Assembly: GCA_036852015.1 (NCBI GenBank)
Contig: JAANDG010000637.1
Span: 1-64,000, forward strand
From: Pelodera strongyloides
Taxonomy: Eukaryota; Nematoda; Chromadorea; Rhabditida; Rhabditidae
Reading direction: 5' to 3'
DNA length: 64,000 nt
The position numbers and the translations under genes were made by a program. Numbering within the stretch: the stretch's first letter is position 1; every line of letters begins with the position of its first letter. The notes under the pieces were generated by a model that ran no database searches, was not told the DNA's origin, and saw only the letters and a program-made list of their open reading frames with translations. Positions 36,437-51,162 of this stretch are shown in pieces.

Positions 36437-39400
36437 ATGTCTCGCCAAAGGCCCGTTGGCGATGACGGTATGCGTCCCTTCTATAATACAATCAAGAGGT
36501 CTTCAAGGATCCCCATGGTAGGTTCTTATTATTCATTTTTATTATTTTTTATTTGTTTGAAATTTTGAAATGTGAAATGTGGCTTTGATGGGTGGCAGGG
36601 CAGGTGCATTTTCACACAAGCCGTGGCCCGTCGCCGTGTGCTTTAATCGAGCATGTACATATTATAACTAATGTATTGAACACTCTATAAAAGGTGCCCA
36701 GTGACTGAATATGTAGAGGCAGATTTAATAATTTAATTACTACCTGTATATATGTTATGAACACGTATTTTTCCACCTGTCTTAGTATCATTTGTTGCAG
36801 TAGATATGTTACTTACATATTTTCAATTTATTTTTATTTTTCGAAGCGCTAACTTCTTTTGGCTTCGAATAAGTAGTAAGTAGTTGAGTCTTTTTTTTAT
36901 AACTTTGCACCCTAGTCCCTTTTTGTGTTGAACTTCTCTTTCCTCCGATAATCAGATTTTCTGAAATTTTGGAGCAAAGAGAGGTCCATCGTCAGTGAGA
37001 ATTTTGTAACTCTAAAGTAGGTTCGCGTTCACGTTCACCATACTGAACTGGATGTAAATCAATGTAGGGTCGGGGCCGGGAATGAATTATACTGTTGCAA
37101 GTTGGGTTGCTCTATCTTGTACCTTGCGGTATCTTTGTGCTATCTACGCATCGCTTGTAACTGACTATTTGTTATTTCCACTTGGCTGATTTTGATTCCA
37201 AACGATTATAGGATTGCCGTTATGACAGGTGATGCTTGCCGCCTTGCTGTTTTTGTACGCCGGTAAACAGTAAATAGCCCGCCTGCCCGCCCTTTGCTGA
37301 CTGGTAACGTAACCATTGATTTGTGTGTCTGGTGCTATAGCTATAACTATAGTGCGGACACTCACTGAGGCTTGTTAGCTGGTTTGTGCCCTCATGAACG
37401 TCAGTTCAGTTGCCATTTTTAATTACGGCTTTAGTTCGTAGTTTAAGTAGTTCATCTGAAAGTTAACTTTGAGCTGGAAAAGAATACAAGCATAATATTT
37501 TCTTGACTTATGTTTGTTCGAAAATTCGGAACCGGTTAGGTGGTTAGGTCTTTGCTTTGCTGCAACGTTTTTGCTTCCCCATATCCATAGCCATATTTAA
37601 TCGTCTGGCCAATTCTTCGTGACAATTTATCTCTCTTTCTCTCTCTTTCTCGGGAGAAATCCCTTTCTCTTGTTTGCCTCTCTGTGTCTCTGTCTTCTTC
37701 TCTCATGCTCTCTCGGTTTCCCTCTTTCTCTCTTTCTCTGCACTCTCTCGTATTCCAAGGGGATCCACAAAAAAGGAAGAAAATTTCAGCCCAACCGCAC
37801 CCTTTCATGCATTTATTTGCTTATGGCGCACACGTTTTTTGATTCTTGGGTCTAGGGTCTTAGAACTTGATCGTGGTCATTTGGGAGTTTATTGGGCAAT
37901 GGGCTTAAGCCAGTTTTATGCTTAATGTTGGGTAAGTTATGAGTTGTATTTTTAAGGGTTATCTTCTAAGGATTAGCCCGTTGTCCTTAATTTATTGATT
38001 ATTGGATTTATATTATTGATTGAAATTAAATTTCTTTTTTACTATTATTGTAATTATCGTAATATTTGTGGAACTTAGCTGATATTTGACTAATAACAGC
38101 GGTGCCAATTTGCCAATTACGTCAATTTCCTAATGCGCACTGCGTTTCCGAAATTTGATATAGCGGCCGGGCGGCCGCTCAAATCCTGTTCTATTTCTGT
38201 TCTGGTAAAGGGTGAAGCATGAATATTTTAAGCGTGCGTCTGTGGATTTTAACTTTAGTAGAAACAAATGTGTTGCACCTTTAGGCTTTAAGTTGCTTGT
38301 TTGTAGCTTATAAGTTTATCTTGGGTATGGTGTAACTGTGTAACTGCTAGTTACGTTGCCTTCTTGTTTACGATACAATGGTTACGTCTAGGAATACGCA
38401 CATAAGTGCAAACACTCAGAAATATGTCTTCCTCGTGCTACACTGATATCCCTTTTTTGAAAGTGGAGAGGGATTTTTGTCGTGACTTGAGATTTTGTGG
38501 AGAGAAAGAAAATGTCTAAAATGGTTTAGACTTTAGTCGCTGTTAATACTTCAGCTTTCAATACTGTGACAGTGACAGTAAGAGTAAGATTAGTAAGAAG
38601 CCCCGGTCTTGTATTTATTCTAATTTTAAGAACCGATATGACATATTTATTTTATGCACCTGGTCAGCTGAGGAAAGTTTAGTGTGGTGTCGTGGTGTGT
38701 CTATACATAACCTTCGGTTTGGGGATTCTATGTAGTTGGTGAATGTGTAATAGTTATGCAGTGTCTTACATCTAACACTTGCTAGATTGTGTGGGAAAAG
38801 TAGAGCAATGAAGCTTGCTTATGACTTTTCCTCGTCTGCAATTTTTCTAGTACAATTGTATTGTGAGTGTATTATTGACTTGAAGTCGTCCGGTGTGGGA
38901 GTAAATTGTAGTGCTGATGACATTGCATAATTCCTATTATATGTGTATGTAATTGTTAATCATTAATGTTAATAAGTTTTATTCTATATAATACTGCTGT
39001 GACCAAAATATTGTTACTCGTCAGAAGTTTTTTGTTCCAAGTGATAGTGCCAATGTTTTATCTTGTGGATATATGTAAATTTCTTTAAAAATGCAAAATA
39101 GTCTCCTTGTCAAACCACACCCACACCTATTCCATCAATTACATGCTTGGTGCTTAGCCTAACTACTTAACTATACAAAATCATTATAAATTATCCCTGT
39201 GGCTTATGTTTTAGCGGCTTTTTAAATAAACTACAAAACTACCGAGGCTTTTGAAAAAAGAAGTGTGTATATAAAATAAATGTAGCATTAAAAGTAAAGA
39301 TGGCGCACAGCTCGTCACAACTTTTCCTTACCCTTTTTATTTTGCCGTCTGGTTTCCCGTGCACAGTAAAGTTTCACTTTGTATGGAAAGAGAATATGGT

Positions 39401-42400
39401 TAACAAAAGTGAGTGCAGAATAAAATTAGTACTTGGCAAACAATAAATAATAATGTTGTTTTTGTTTCTCTAGCCTCTGTGCCCTCTGTCGTCCAGTGCG
39501 ACATTTCGTTTTGGAAGCCATTTTCGTTGTTTTTAAAAACACGTTTTTCGCCCCCATTTTCGGCGACTCTTCCCTGCCTGCCCATCATTTTTATTCTGTA
39601 TGCACCATTGCTTCAAAGCAATTTTGCATGCAAGAACACTTTTAGTGCTAAACCTAAGGATGACCGGAGACCGCTTGCCTTTCCATAAAACTCGCTTTAT
39701 TTACGTCCCTCACTTTTCAAGCTTTGTCCGTAGTTTTTACATAGGGGCTAATCAGCGACATGAAGATGAAATATTGACTACTTTAGTACTTTAGTTGGAT
39801 GTAGGCTGGACTTATTCTGTCGTTGTAACATCGTGTATTTTTTTGTCTATTTTTTTTCATTTGAAAATTTTATCATTGAACATTTGTTTTGTTTCCTTGG
39901 AAGATGCTTTAATTGGGTTACTTTTGTGTTTGTTTTGTCACTAAACTATGCATCATTTCCATTTGTGCACAGTGCACAGTAGTTTAATAATATTCCGAAT
40001 GGTTTTTTAGGTTTCTGCAAAGACCTCGTTTCACAGCGCGAGAGTTATTACTAGCACTAGGACCAAATTTAACTACACGTACAGCGTATACGCTGCGTCA
40101 TAACTTGTTCTGTTGGGTGATGTTCCGCTTTTCGGATTTTCGTTCTCTTTTTTTCTCGCTCTAATTGGCTCTAATTGGTTCCCCTATTTCCCACTCATCG
40201 CGGTGTGTCGTCAGCATTTAACGCTCGTCATTCAGGTTAATTTGCTTGTTTTCCTGGTTTGTGATGGGGAAAAAGGGCGGAGAAGTAGCTCCTTTTAGCT
40301 TGACTTTAAAGCGAAATGCTAGCCCCTTTGGAAAATTTGCATATGATAAGCAAATCCTGTGCATCCTATGCTAATTTTGTACTATCGTCCACGGCAATCG
40401 TACAAAATTAGCATAGGATACATAGGATTTGCTTATCGTATGCAAATTTTCCAAAGAGGCTAGCATTTCGCTTTAACCTTTACTTCATTCACTTCATTGA
40501 TATGAAAAATACCGAATTAGGACGGAGAGGTAACCAGCATGTGTCTTCGTGGGTAGTTTACATGTGTCGTAAATAACAAGTAACAACAACCGTCTTACAC
40601 TATACCGTCGTGGTTTAGGTGTTAGAGTCACTTGCATTACTTTCCGTTTAAGGTATGATTATTATGTTTTATAGCTTTAGGTGAACGTTTGGGGACTTTT
40701 ATTTTGTTACCTTCTATGTATATCACATGCTACCACGATCTTAATGTAAAGCGCGCTTTCCGGCCCATCGCCCATGAGATTTTGTTTTTTCTCTGAGATC
40801 TACACCCAAGTCTACAGTTGGGGAGATTGACCCCATTTCATGCATGTAATTTGGATGTCTATTCAAATAGACGAATCAATCTGTCTCTCTGACAGTCTGA
40901 CCGTTTCTTCAACTCTTTTCTCAATTTCCTTTTTCTGGGTTAGAGAAGGAGAGAATTGACTTTCATTGATTTTATAATTCTATTATCGTATTTTCAATGT
41001 CCGACGACGACCTTTTTATGTGGGAAAGTGAGCACATTATAGGTGAATTTGATCAGTTAGTTAATGGGTGTGGTATGTTCTTGTTGCAGGCGGTTTTCTC
41101 TGATTGATTTATATTGGCACGGTTTCAGTCATAGTCATTATTGTATAGCCATAATTTATGCGCAGCTTTGGTGAAGCAACGTTTTTGGATTTGTTGTTTA
41201 TTCTTGACCAGGTCATGATATTTCATTGTCTATACTCGTGTGTATGTGTTGGAGTGTAAAGTACAAGTATTTTAGTGGTGCGGTATGCACCACAGTAAGG
41301 TTATAAGTCTAACCGTAAGAAAAGTTTAGCTCTTCCCTTTCTGTAGCGCAGCAGTGATGCCTGTGATGCTAGGCGAAAAAAATCGATGCAAAAAAGCAAA
41401 GAAATATAACAGTGAAAAACAAGTTTTCAAATTGCTGTGTGTTGCGTTAAGTAGTCGCGATTAAAAACCGCATTGATCGATTGCCAAATCGTATAAATAT
41501 TACAACTTGAGTATCTGGTAGAAACGGGTATCTTTTGTTTGTTATTAAAATGCGGAACATATATTTTTTTGTGATCAGAGTTTGAAAGTACTCCGGTTTG
41601 TATTTGTTTGAGTATTATATTATTAATTATTTGTTCACATGCGAACAGTGAATTGCTCTGTTGAACTGTAGACTGTCGATTAACTGCACCGTTTATGTTT
41701 TATTCAATAGTCAGTGGGAGGCAGCGGCTATTTACCTTGTGACTTTTCCTGTACAACCAACTATTTGCAATAGCAATTGAACATTGCGAAATCGATTTAT
41801 GATGGGTTTTGTTCCCGAAATAAACCGGGCAATATGCAATATTCACAACTTTAATGTGATCTTTCAACTTTTTTTGTTGGCAGTTGGCACCTTTGGTTTG
41901 TTGTTTGTTCCGTTTAACCGTAGTTGGGTATGTTATTGAGACAAGAGGGATTAATGCTCATTCATTTCATATTTAAAAGTTTAACGTACAGAAGCAATGT
42001 TTTTCACCTTTGGATTTGTCTTTCTTTCTTTTTCTCTTTCTTCAGAGCTCTCTCTATCTCTCCCTCTCTCTCTCTCCCTCTCTCTCTCTCTGCTTTTGGC
42101 CTAGAAATTGATATGGAAAATAGATAAACCACCGTTTGGTTTTCGTTCCTTTCTCGGGCGGCTGGCTGGGTGTTGATATTGATTATTGATTATTCTCCTT
42201 ACTCATGAATCGGGTGATTGATTATTTTGATTATTCTTCCTTGATTTGTTCCGGTCTTGCTTTTACTATATACGTAGTCTTGGGTTTAGTGGTGGCGCGA
42301 CGGTTATAGCGATTTTGCATCAGGAGTTGTATTTTATTTTTTATTGTGACCAACAGATCAGCATGATTGGCTTTCGTTCCTCTTTCAATAATATATCATG

Positions 42401-45400
42401 GGATGGGGTGTCATGTGGCAGTTTTATAGTATGCATATGATCATGCTCAGCTGTATTATTCTGATTTTGTTATTATCGATCAAGTATTGTTATTGCGGTG
42501 ATTAAGCTCTTGTTGCTCTGATTGTGAGTCTTGCTGCTTGTTGCTGAGTGAACTCACATTTATAGTCTCTTATATTGTTTTATACCTTGTTTAACTTTAC
42601 CTTAAGCAAAGGTATGGTACCCTACTTACCTTAGTATGGTAACATTGTACCGTAGCATTAATACTCTTCTTTTGTAGATCCACGGTGACGAAAACGAGCG
42701 TCTGTACGTGGATGAGGCAATCGGAACTCCGACTACTTCTGCGTGTTTAGAAGGAGGGCGACATCGAGTAGCTGGTAACTTGGAATATTATTGATTTATT
42801 CTTTGTTTATTGATTTTTACTTTTTATCGATTGGTAATCGCTCGTTCATGGGAAGGTGATTAGTTAATCATTGGTAATTTGCATTGGGATGGTTAGTAGT
42901 AGTTCAATTTCGAACTTGACGTCATAGTAGCTCACAAACAAATGAATGGCAGTGTACCTTGTAGGTGCTCATTCAATAAACGAGTAGATGGATAAGACCA
43001 AACGTGTTAGTTTTTGGTTGGTATTTATATTTAGTTTACATTATACTACGAAGGGTGTTTGTTTATTTTTCATTTTGCACTAAACAGCTCCGTGTTTCGT
43101 GAATGTTATAACAGTTTACTTGTGCAACAGTGGTGTTTGCAAAGTTTGTTTGAGCTTTGAGCTAATGTATACTACTACGTATGCTCGGGGGCTGATGTTA
43201 TTGGCTTGTTCGATTGTTGTTGCGCCTGCGGTTGCGCCACAGCTATTAGTAATTCCCAAGTGTAGGTGGCATGTTCACCGTTCACCGCTATGTCTAGGAA
43301 TTAGCGAAGCACCTAGGTGATTGAATAATTTCCGCGCCCCTTTTCGAATTAATTAGTTTATGACTTGGCTTGGCGGTTCATATGGTGACGACAAGTGTAA
43401 ATAACGTGGTTTTGGATATGTTGGATATGATTCTGCTCAATTTAAAAACATTAGATTGATGGATGTTGAGTGCTTTATATAACTTACCTACGATTTTCCA
43501 CTTGCTATACTACTTTTTGACTGTCTCTTCGGTATGTGAGCTTGAGCTTTGATACACTGGCTGGCTCGCTGGCTTCTCGGCACTATCCTCTGTGTGTATA
43601 GTATCTCATGGCTAAATTATCGGTATCTCTGTCTCTCTCTCTGTGTGTCCGCCAGCCGTTAATACGCTTACGGTCATTTCGTGGTATATTTGGCTCTTGC
43701 GCGGCTCGTGTATGAGTTTAGTCCTTCCACTTGAATGATACAACGAATTTGGAATTGAGAGGGAGAGAGATAGAGAGAGAGAGAAGAGAGAGAGTAAGGA
43801 AGAGTGATGCGAGAGAATGCATGTTTAGAGAATAGAGAAATAGAGATGGCATAGAGCATTTTGTCGATTGTTATTTCCATTTATATACAAATTTGAAAGT
43901 GTACTGTTCAACTCTTCTTTTATTTCCATAATAAGGTAGGACCGGACCGGCCCGTTGCACTGTGTTCCTCTTTATCCTATTTTATGTACTGTATGTTTGT
44001 GTGTTTGTTAAACACTGCTGAAATGGAATAATTCACTGGGAGTTTGTTTAATCAACAGTCAGCTGTGTGACGTTAGAAGTTTGTCACTTTTTTGTTTGTA
44101 AACATTTTGAGAGAAACTTGACGCGAAAATTTTCCATCTCTGTATTGTACGTTCTTTTTATTTAATTTCCAGTTTCGCCTTTTATTTCTCACAAAATAGA
44201 ACTTCAAATTCGACGAATTATGGAAATAGGTAGAGGTAGTAGAAGTAGATACTGTTTGAAGTCTGACTGTCAGTTCTTTGTGATATAACAGTTTGTTAGA
44301 TAATGAAGTTTAATCGACACATGCTGCTAAGAAGACTATATGAAACCCGTGTTACATGCTATCAAATTAAATTAGGCATTCTCACCTCGCCAATTATAAT
44401 TACTTTCCTAACTTTCTTCTTAATCGATTTAGTGTTGTATAAATATATTAAAATCAAACTTATATTTCTTTTCTTGCAGATATCACGGCTCCCGATGCCC
44501 GGATAGGAGTGCCGGCGGGGACGTTGTCTTCAGCCATGTCATCTGCCACTGCCACTGAGACGACAGCATCGAACAACCACCGACACGCTCAGACATCAAT
44601 GGCCACCGTTGTGCCCACTTACTCGAATGGCATCCAAACTTCAGGTGTGTGTTTTTTTGTTATGTTTTTTTGGTCTTTTTGTTTTGCAGTTGTGGGTATG
44701 TTATGGGCTTGAGGGCTGGCGGTTCGCTTAGATCATCTTATATATTTATCATGTTCGATTTGACGATATTGTGGATTTCTATGCTTAACTCTAAACAAAA
44801 GAACGCTAGTTGCGTTCCGTTAAACGAGCATGTTTCATGATGGGTTTATAACACCTGAACCTAATATTATTGTTACTCTAATGTAATCCTTTACGGGTGT
44901 TGTTGGAATTTGGGATATGAATGAAGGTTAGTGACACTTTCAGTCTCAGTAATAGTTTCTAAGGTTTTTGAGTATAGCGAGAATATATTAATCAATTACT
45001 ACAGTAAGGTGGTATAGCAACTTTTGAAACGTACCTTGTGCAACTGTATTACCGTATGCAAATTTATTAATGAGTGTAAATAGACAAAACAGTTATTTGC
45101 ATGCACTACATTTAATGGGAATACAGCTTCCGCGATCGTTTAATTTTCAAAAACCGGATGTTACGTCGCTTTAAAATGAGCACGGGCTTATGTGGAAAGT
45201 AGTTTGATTTGTTTCATTTCGTGTTTTTCTTCAGTGCGACCCAGTCCGTCTTCCGTTCCAAATCGAGAGAGAAAGTGGAGACTTCATCAGGGAAAGAACC
45301 GCTTTTTCTGCAATGGACGGGTCAGTATTATGAATTGATTATTAGTTTCAGCTGTAGGCGTTATGCACATTTTGCCCTTGTGGCTAGGCTAGTCTGTCCT

Positions 45401-48400
45401 TGCGTCCGAAATTTGTTGTTTATTCGTGGTTTCCGCAAGTCCGACCGCAGTCCTCTAAATCCCGCAACATTCGTTTTAAACTGTGAGAACCTTTACTGTT
45501 TCTACCGAATGTATATTAGCAGTTTAAGATACTAAAGACTGACTGACTGTTGAAGAAATTCAAAGTGGTTCCGCGATCGCATGTTTCCATTTGCAAATTT
45601 ACCCGTAGCTCGATTGCATTAGGATCTCACTCTACAAAACGAGCCGTAGCAAGTAGTAACCAGTAATCTATGAATTCTTCCCATCAATATCAATCCAGTC
45701 ATCAGTAATCTATGAACCATTAAGCTATGAATTATGAATATGAATGAATGCTCTGTTTTAACCCACCATTGTATATATGAAGGATCCAAGGAACCAGTGT
45801 ATGAACCGTAATATGTATTTATCGTGTGCTTTAGATAATCACTTCCCGTCAGAGTGGCGTGTTCATCTTCACTCTCTTTCTGATATCGACAACGTTGACA
45901 CTTTTCTTTATATTTGAGTGAGTTTTCTTTTCCTTTTTTTGTTCGTGGCTTTAGTTTCTTTCTTATTTTGCGGTTTTGATGTTTGCTTTATTGATACTTG
46001 AAAGTAGCATATTATTGTCGTGTGTGTGTGTATTGGTATAAAAAGATGAGTTAAAAATATCGTACTTGTGCTTGTAGTTTGTAGTACTTTTGCCCGCAGA
46101 AACGTGAAACAAGTGTTTTGCAGGGCAAGATATTTCTGCAGTGCGCCTTTTTGAAGTTGAAATACATCTAATTTTTAAAACTTAGTTGGAAAGTGCGTAT
46201 GACCGTTGTGGCGGGTTTCTTCATTCATTTCATTGTAAGTTTACATTTAGTTTAACGTTAATTCCTTTTATTTCAGAAGTGCTTTTCTCACGGAAAAGAT
46301 CTCGGCCGTGATGCCTGTGATTGCCGGTCTGTTGGCCATTTCTGTTGTGGTAAGTGGTTTACTTATATTTATTTTTGTTCTATTTTACGGTTACATATTA
46401 AGTATATTAAAGTTGTTTATGGGTCTTCTGGCATATTAAACTGACATGTCACATTGTTGCGAAACCGAAACGCATACTAAACAACTGCATTTCCTGCATT
46501 ATTCTGTCCTATACTGATACTGTGCATTTCCGACACAGTTGGACACAATTACGATATTTGTATGTTTTTGCGAAGTTGCGAAAATTCAGCTGTGGAGTAT
46601 ATGTTTCACAAACCACGTGACATACCCATTCTAATATATGACATACCCATTCTAATATATGTTTTTCACGACCGGTGGTATCTGGTGTTTTTCGGGGCCT
46701 TGTTTTTGTTTAAAACTAAAACTTCTTTCAGGTCAACTTGCTGCAGACCTCGTTCACTGACCCTGGCATTCTGCCCCGAGCCACCAGTTTAGAAGTGATA
46801 GATGCGGAGAGACAGTACCAAAATGGTACGTAGTTAATTGGTTTTGTTATTTCTTACTTTGAATTTGGAAAAATCTTTGTGGCTGCTTCACACATAAAAG
46901 GATTTGCTCTTGTTTCACACTGCGGGATCAACACCTGGTTTTTTTTACTGTATCTAATTAAGCCACAGGTGTACCTTTTCTGTTCAAGGCGTATTTTCTT
47001 CAGTAATGAATGGCATTACGTTTTACATTTATTTCGTGTCTCTTGGTAGTGCATACTATTATGTCAGCGAAAAGTCGGGTTGAGGTGTTTGAAGCCTACA
47101 TTCTTATTGTTCAAATACTTAAAAATGTATTAACACATAAAATGTGCGCATCAATATGATGAAAGGTTGACAAGCAACAATTCCTTTTTTCTTTTCTTTT
47201 TCTTTTTTGTTCCTGATAGTGTGATGATTTCAGTTTTCTCATTCGACTGTATTATAGATCCGGCGTATGTGGCTGCAGATTCACAGGCCCGCGGACCTCC
47301 ACCAAGAACGAAACAAATAGTGATTAATGGACAAACGATACGGTATGTTATAGGGTACTTAAATTTATCCTCTTGTTCTAATGTGACGTTGTTTCTGGCT
47401 TGTATTGCTTACTGCGGTATATATTTGCCACGAGTCTGGTATATGATTATAACCTATTTCTAGTCTGACTGTATTTTTTCTGAGGTTCTTGTTTGAAGCG
47501 TCGAAGCTTGTATCATATGTGCAGCGTATACTGGGCACACGGAGTGAGATATAATTAGCATTTAATGCATTGGTGCACTAGTGTTAGTCACAAACCACGT
47601 GACACCCGCTTTAAGCTTTTTGTTCGGAGAGGATTGGGGTTATTTATGTTTACCCGTGTATGTATTTATACTTTTCAGATTGAAGTACTGTTTCACGTGT
47701 CGTTTGTTCCGACCTCCGCGTAGTTCACACTGCAGTATCTGCGACAATTGCATCCTCAACTTTGATCATCACTGTAAGTTTTTATTTATTTATTCCTTTT
47801 GTTTGTTTGTTTATTTGTTTGTTTGTGTGTAGCGCATAGGTCTGATGTGCCTACGCTGTAAGTTGAATGAGTACGTGTCATTTGATATTTGAGCCATTTT
47901 TGAGTAAAAGACACAAAGTATAAAGCTGAGTAAAATGGTTGAAAACACGTTGTGATTATGTGTTATGGTACATCAATACAATTATACCAAATTTTTTATT
48001 AAAGGCGAATGTAATTTTTGTATGATTATGGTACATAGTGCAGACCGCAGCATAGGTTTCAAAAACCGGCTGTCATACCTCTTTAATAATGAAATCATTG
48101 GTTTCAAACATCGGCTGTCATACCTCTTTAATAATTAACAATTGCAGGTCCGTGGGTCGGCAATTGTGTGGGACTCCGCAACTACCGCTATTTTTACTTC
48201 TTTATCACTTCGTTAACAGCTCTGGTGATATTTATCTTCTCCTGTTGCACACTCCATCTCGTCGTATGTGAGTTCTTTTATATTTTTGTTATTTTCATTT
48301 CTACTTTATTTGTTTTTACATCACTGTATTGTTCTGTTATTTTTTTGGTCTGATGGTTTCGATATGTTTCTTAGTGTAGGTAAAGGTGAGTTTACTTTAA

Positions 48401-51162
48401 TGAGTTCCTTGCTAGTGCTAACAGTTCCTTATATATTACTTATTCCTAGCGTAATAAAATATTCTCAAATATTTTTTTCTTCCTTTGTCTATAGAGTTTA
48501 CTTAATAGTCGAATTTTGTAGTCGGTGGTATAGCTGAGGTACATTAACTGAATTTTTTGTCGCATAGGTTTCTCTCTCTGTCTCTTCTGTCTGTGTCTGT
48601 CTCTCTCTGCTCCTCTAAACATCACTTTGTTACAGTAACCCGTCAGAAGAACTCCAACTTCCTGGATGCTATCAAGGAGTCGCCCGTGTCTCTGGCTATC
48701 GCCTTAATCTGTTTCTTTTCTGTCTGGTCGATCTTTGGACTCTCCGGATTTCACACGTATCTCCTCGCCTCAAATCAGACGACGAATGAGGATGTAAGTT
48801 TTGATTCTATTTTATTTTTTTGGTTTTGGTTTGGTTTGCCTCCGTGGCTTCAAAATAAGAAATTAGACTCTTCTTCATGGATTCGTACGTATTTGCTGAT
48901 AATTTACATAAAAATGCAACCCTCTTTGAGCAAATGGTTTGGCACGGTGCGATGGCAATTTTGCACCATCGCACCCCATAACAAGTTTGCCATAATACTG
49001 CGGACATTTTCAAGTTCTTAGGACAGATGAAGGTCTCAAAGAGTAGTATTTTTTTCTATTATATTGCATGTTCTATTGTTTTCCAGATAAAAGGTTCATT
49101 TAACCGCAAACGTCGGCCAACTGTAATCAATCCGTATTCGGTGGGAAATCCATTTGGAAATTGTTGTGTTCGATTGTGTGGGCCGGATCCACCGAGGTTT
49201 GTTTTGTACTTTTCTAAATTTTTATTTCGTATTTCTAACTTTTTTGTATTTTATGTGGGACTTGTTCTTGTCATTATTGTCTTTTTGCCTGAAACGTAAT
49301 AGTCATTATTTATTTATACTGTAACTAGCTTTTCTGGGACCTTTATTGTAGTACTTGATGAGTGTAGTGGTTTGGCATACACTATGAGATTTTGATTTGT
49401 GTAACGTAGCTAAAGAGTTACGAAACGAACGCTAGCTACGTTGCGGCCCAAAGTAACTTTAACATTTATTGATTAGTTTACAATTAGTATTCCTTTATTT
49501 AGTCTAATCGATCGTCGCGGCTTCCATATAGATGAGCCGGATGTAGTGAGGGAACACATGAACAATGGAATTGGATACCGTAGTACGGAGACGGTGGAAC
49601 AAGGAGGCGGGGCTATGAACAGGTACTGTATTTATATTTGGTGTACTGTATGTCTCGAAAAACTATCTTCCACGTTCTGCCACCCCGAATTTTGCGTACT
49701 TTGATGTTTGTAGTTAAAACGGTATGCAAGTAGTTTTGTCGAAGATGTTTTGTGGAACAGCGTAATTATTATCGCGTAAGATGAATCGCTCAAATAGCAG
49801 TAGTCCAACATTTATACTGACCACCTTCATTTCCATGCGCATTATATTTAATCTAGGCGAGAAAATGTGCATATAATCTATGCGAGTGTGCTCATGAAAG
49901 AAACAGTGAAACTGCGTAAAGTTCGCGTCCCAAAAACTGCATGTTTCATGCGTATGATTTCACTTGACATAGTTTCTATGTACAATTCTTCCTTCAGAAT
50001 TCCACTTTGGCTTATAACATGTTCTTTTCAGGGTATTTTCTGTCAGCGTTTCGGATGCGCCGGTTGTTTAATTATGTTTATCGGTGGTACTGTGATAATG
50101 AGAAGTATGAGAGTATGAATTTGTTTCTGATTGGTTTGTGCTGCCTAAGCTCTAGTGATTTACTCTAATCGACATCAGCTATCTGAGTTGTCTAACTAAT
50201 TATAGTTTAATAATGTTTCTTCATGTAGACTTTTGTGTCCTCAAGAACGCTCCGGTTGTGTTTAAGTGCCAAAGCAAATTTTTGTGATTTTGTATAGTTT
50301 ACACTTGGAGCTCTGTGCCAATATTCAGTCAATTACTATTTCTGTATTCCGGATGTTATGTCACTTTGCTAGAATGTTACCGGGTTATCTCTTACTTATC
50401 GCTTACTTAGCAACAATTAAAGTGGAGCTATCATCAATGTTATAATAATGTGTGATTCCTTTTGTTAGGTGCCATTTATGTGTTTAATATTAGATAGCCA
50501 GTTGATGACTGAGACTTTCTTTGCTCAACGATTATGTTTTTGTAGTTTATATTCTAAAATGTCTTTTGTAGTTTGTATTCTATATTCAAATTAGTATAGT
50601 ACTTTTCGCTTTTCATTTTATCGGGTCTTTGCCTTTTCCGATAGATTAATAATTACAGTTATTCATTCGTTTTGTTTTTTTTGCGAGTTGTGGCCAAATT
50701 GCATGGATTTTTTATTATAAATTTGCATGTTATTTTCCTTTTTGGAGTTTTGACGTGTATAAAGATCAGTGATAAATGATTAATCAATATGTGTTTTGTT
50801 GTGTTATAAGGAGCAGATTTATTTGAAGGTTATTGTGTGATGGACAAGAAAGGCATAATTTATTTAATTATTAAATAACTAAAGAGAATGCATCAGAAAG
50901 TGATATGACCATTTGAATGTACTGTAGAAGTAGAGCTGGATTGCACCATTATTGTTGAGCTTAAAGCGTAGCAATCTAGTACTGGACTGCTAGGCAATGA
51001 TATAATTAGTAAGTGAGCAATAATTTTATGCTTTATTTTTGTAGTGCCATGGGTTTGGGAGCTCCGAGCAGGAATTCACTGATGATGAAGAGATTATCAG
51101 AGATACCGGCGGGTAACATGGAAAGGGGCAGGAATCTGAAAAAGGCGATGGATAATTGGTGA
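36437..51162 (+). CDS. ZDHHC14/18-type palmitoyltransferase (S-acyltransferase)
   Basis: Adds palmitate to cysteines of membrane proteins, in Golgi or plasma membrane by family. About 494 residues in 14 exons: 36437-36517, 42678-42774, 44480-44644, 45235-45320, 45835-45917, 46277-46349, 46732-46825, 47258-47342, 47679-47773, 48148-48267, 48636-48793, 49087-49196, 49503-49622, 51045-51162. The N-terminus is Ser/Thr-rich. Then follow the family motif [17 protein letters not shown], two membrane segments (exons 5-6), the TDPGILPR (DPG) motif in exon 7, and the zinc-binding cysteine-rich core ([20 protein letters not shown] in exon 9). The catalytic DHHC is split between exons 9 (DHH) and 10 (CPWVGNC). 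Two more membrane segments follow in exons 10-11. The family TTxE motif appears as TTNED, and the cytosolic tail has [13 protein letters not shown]. All junctions close in phase. The first intron is 6.2 kb and carries a palindromic element. Confidence 0.95.
40306..40476. mobile_element. 171-bp palindromic TTAA miniature element, copy 4
   Basis: Same length and arms as copies 1-3, with the centre in the same orientation as copy 3. It lies in the first intron of the DHHC gene. Confidence 0.92.
45003..45174. mobile_element. TTAA miniature element, CCGGTTTTTGAAACG family, worn left end
   Basis: GTGGTATAGCAACTTTTGAAACG near the left end pairs with TTTTCAAAAACCGGATGTTA and CGCTTTAA at the right end. 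It lies in a DHHC intron close to the acceptor of the fourth coding exon. Confidence 0.65.
48048..48134. repeat. Duplicated miniature-element end
   Basis: GGTTTCAAAAACCGGCTGTC ATACCTCTTTAATAAT occurs at about 48053-48089 and again, slightly changed, at about 48100-48136. This is a tandem copy of one element terminus directly before the acceptor of the DHHC exon that begins at 48148. Confidence 0.6.

Noticed and set aside
48557..49021. 154-codon open frame as an exon in full
   Set aside because: Only 48636-48793 is the DHHC exon; both sides are intron reading through splice sites.
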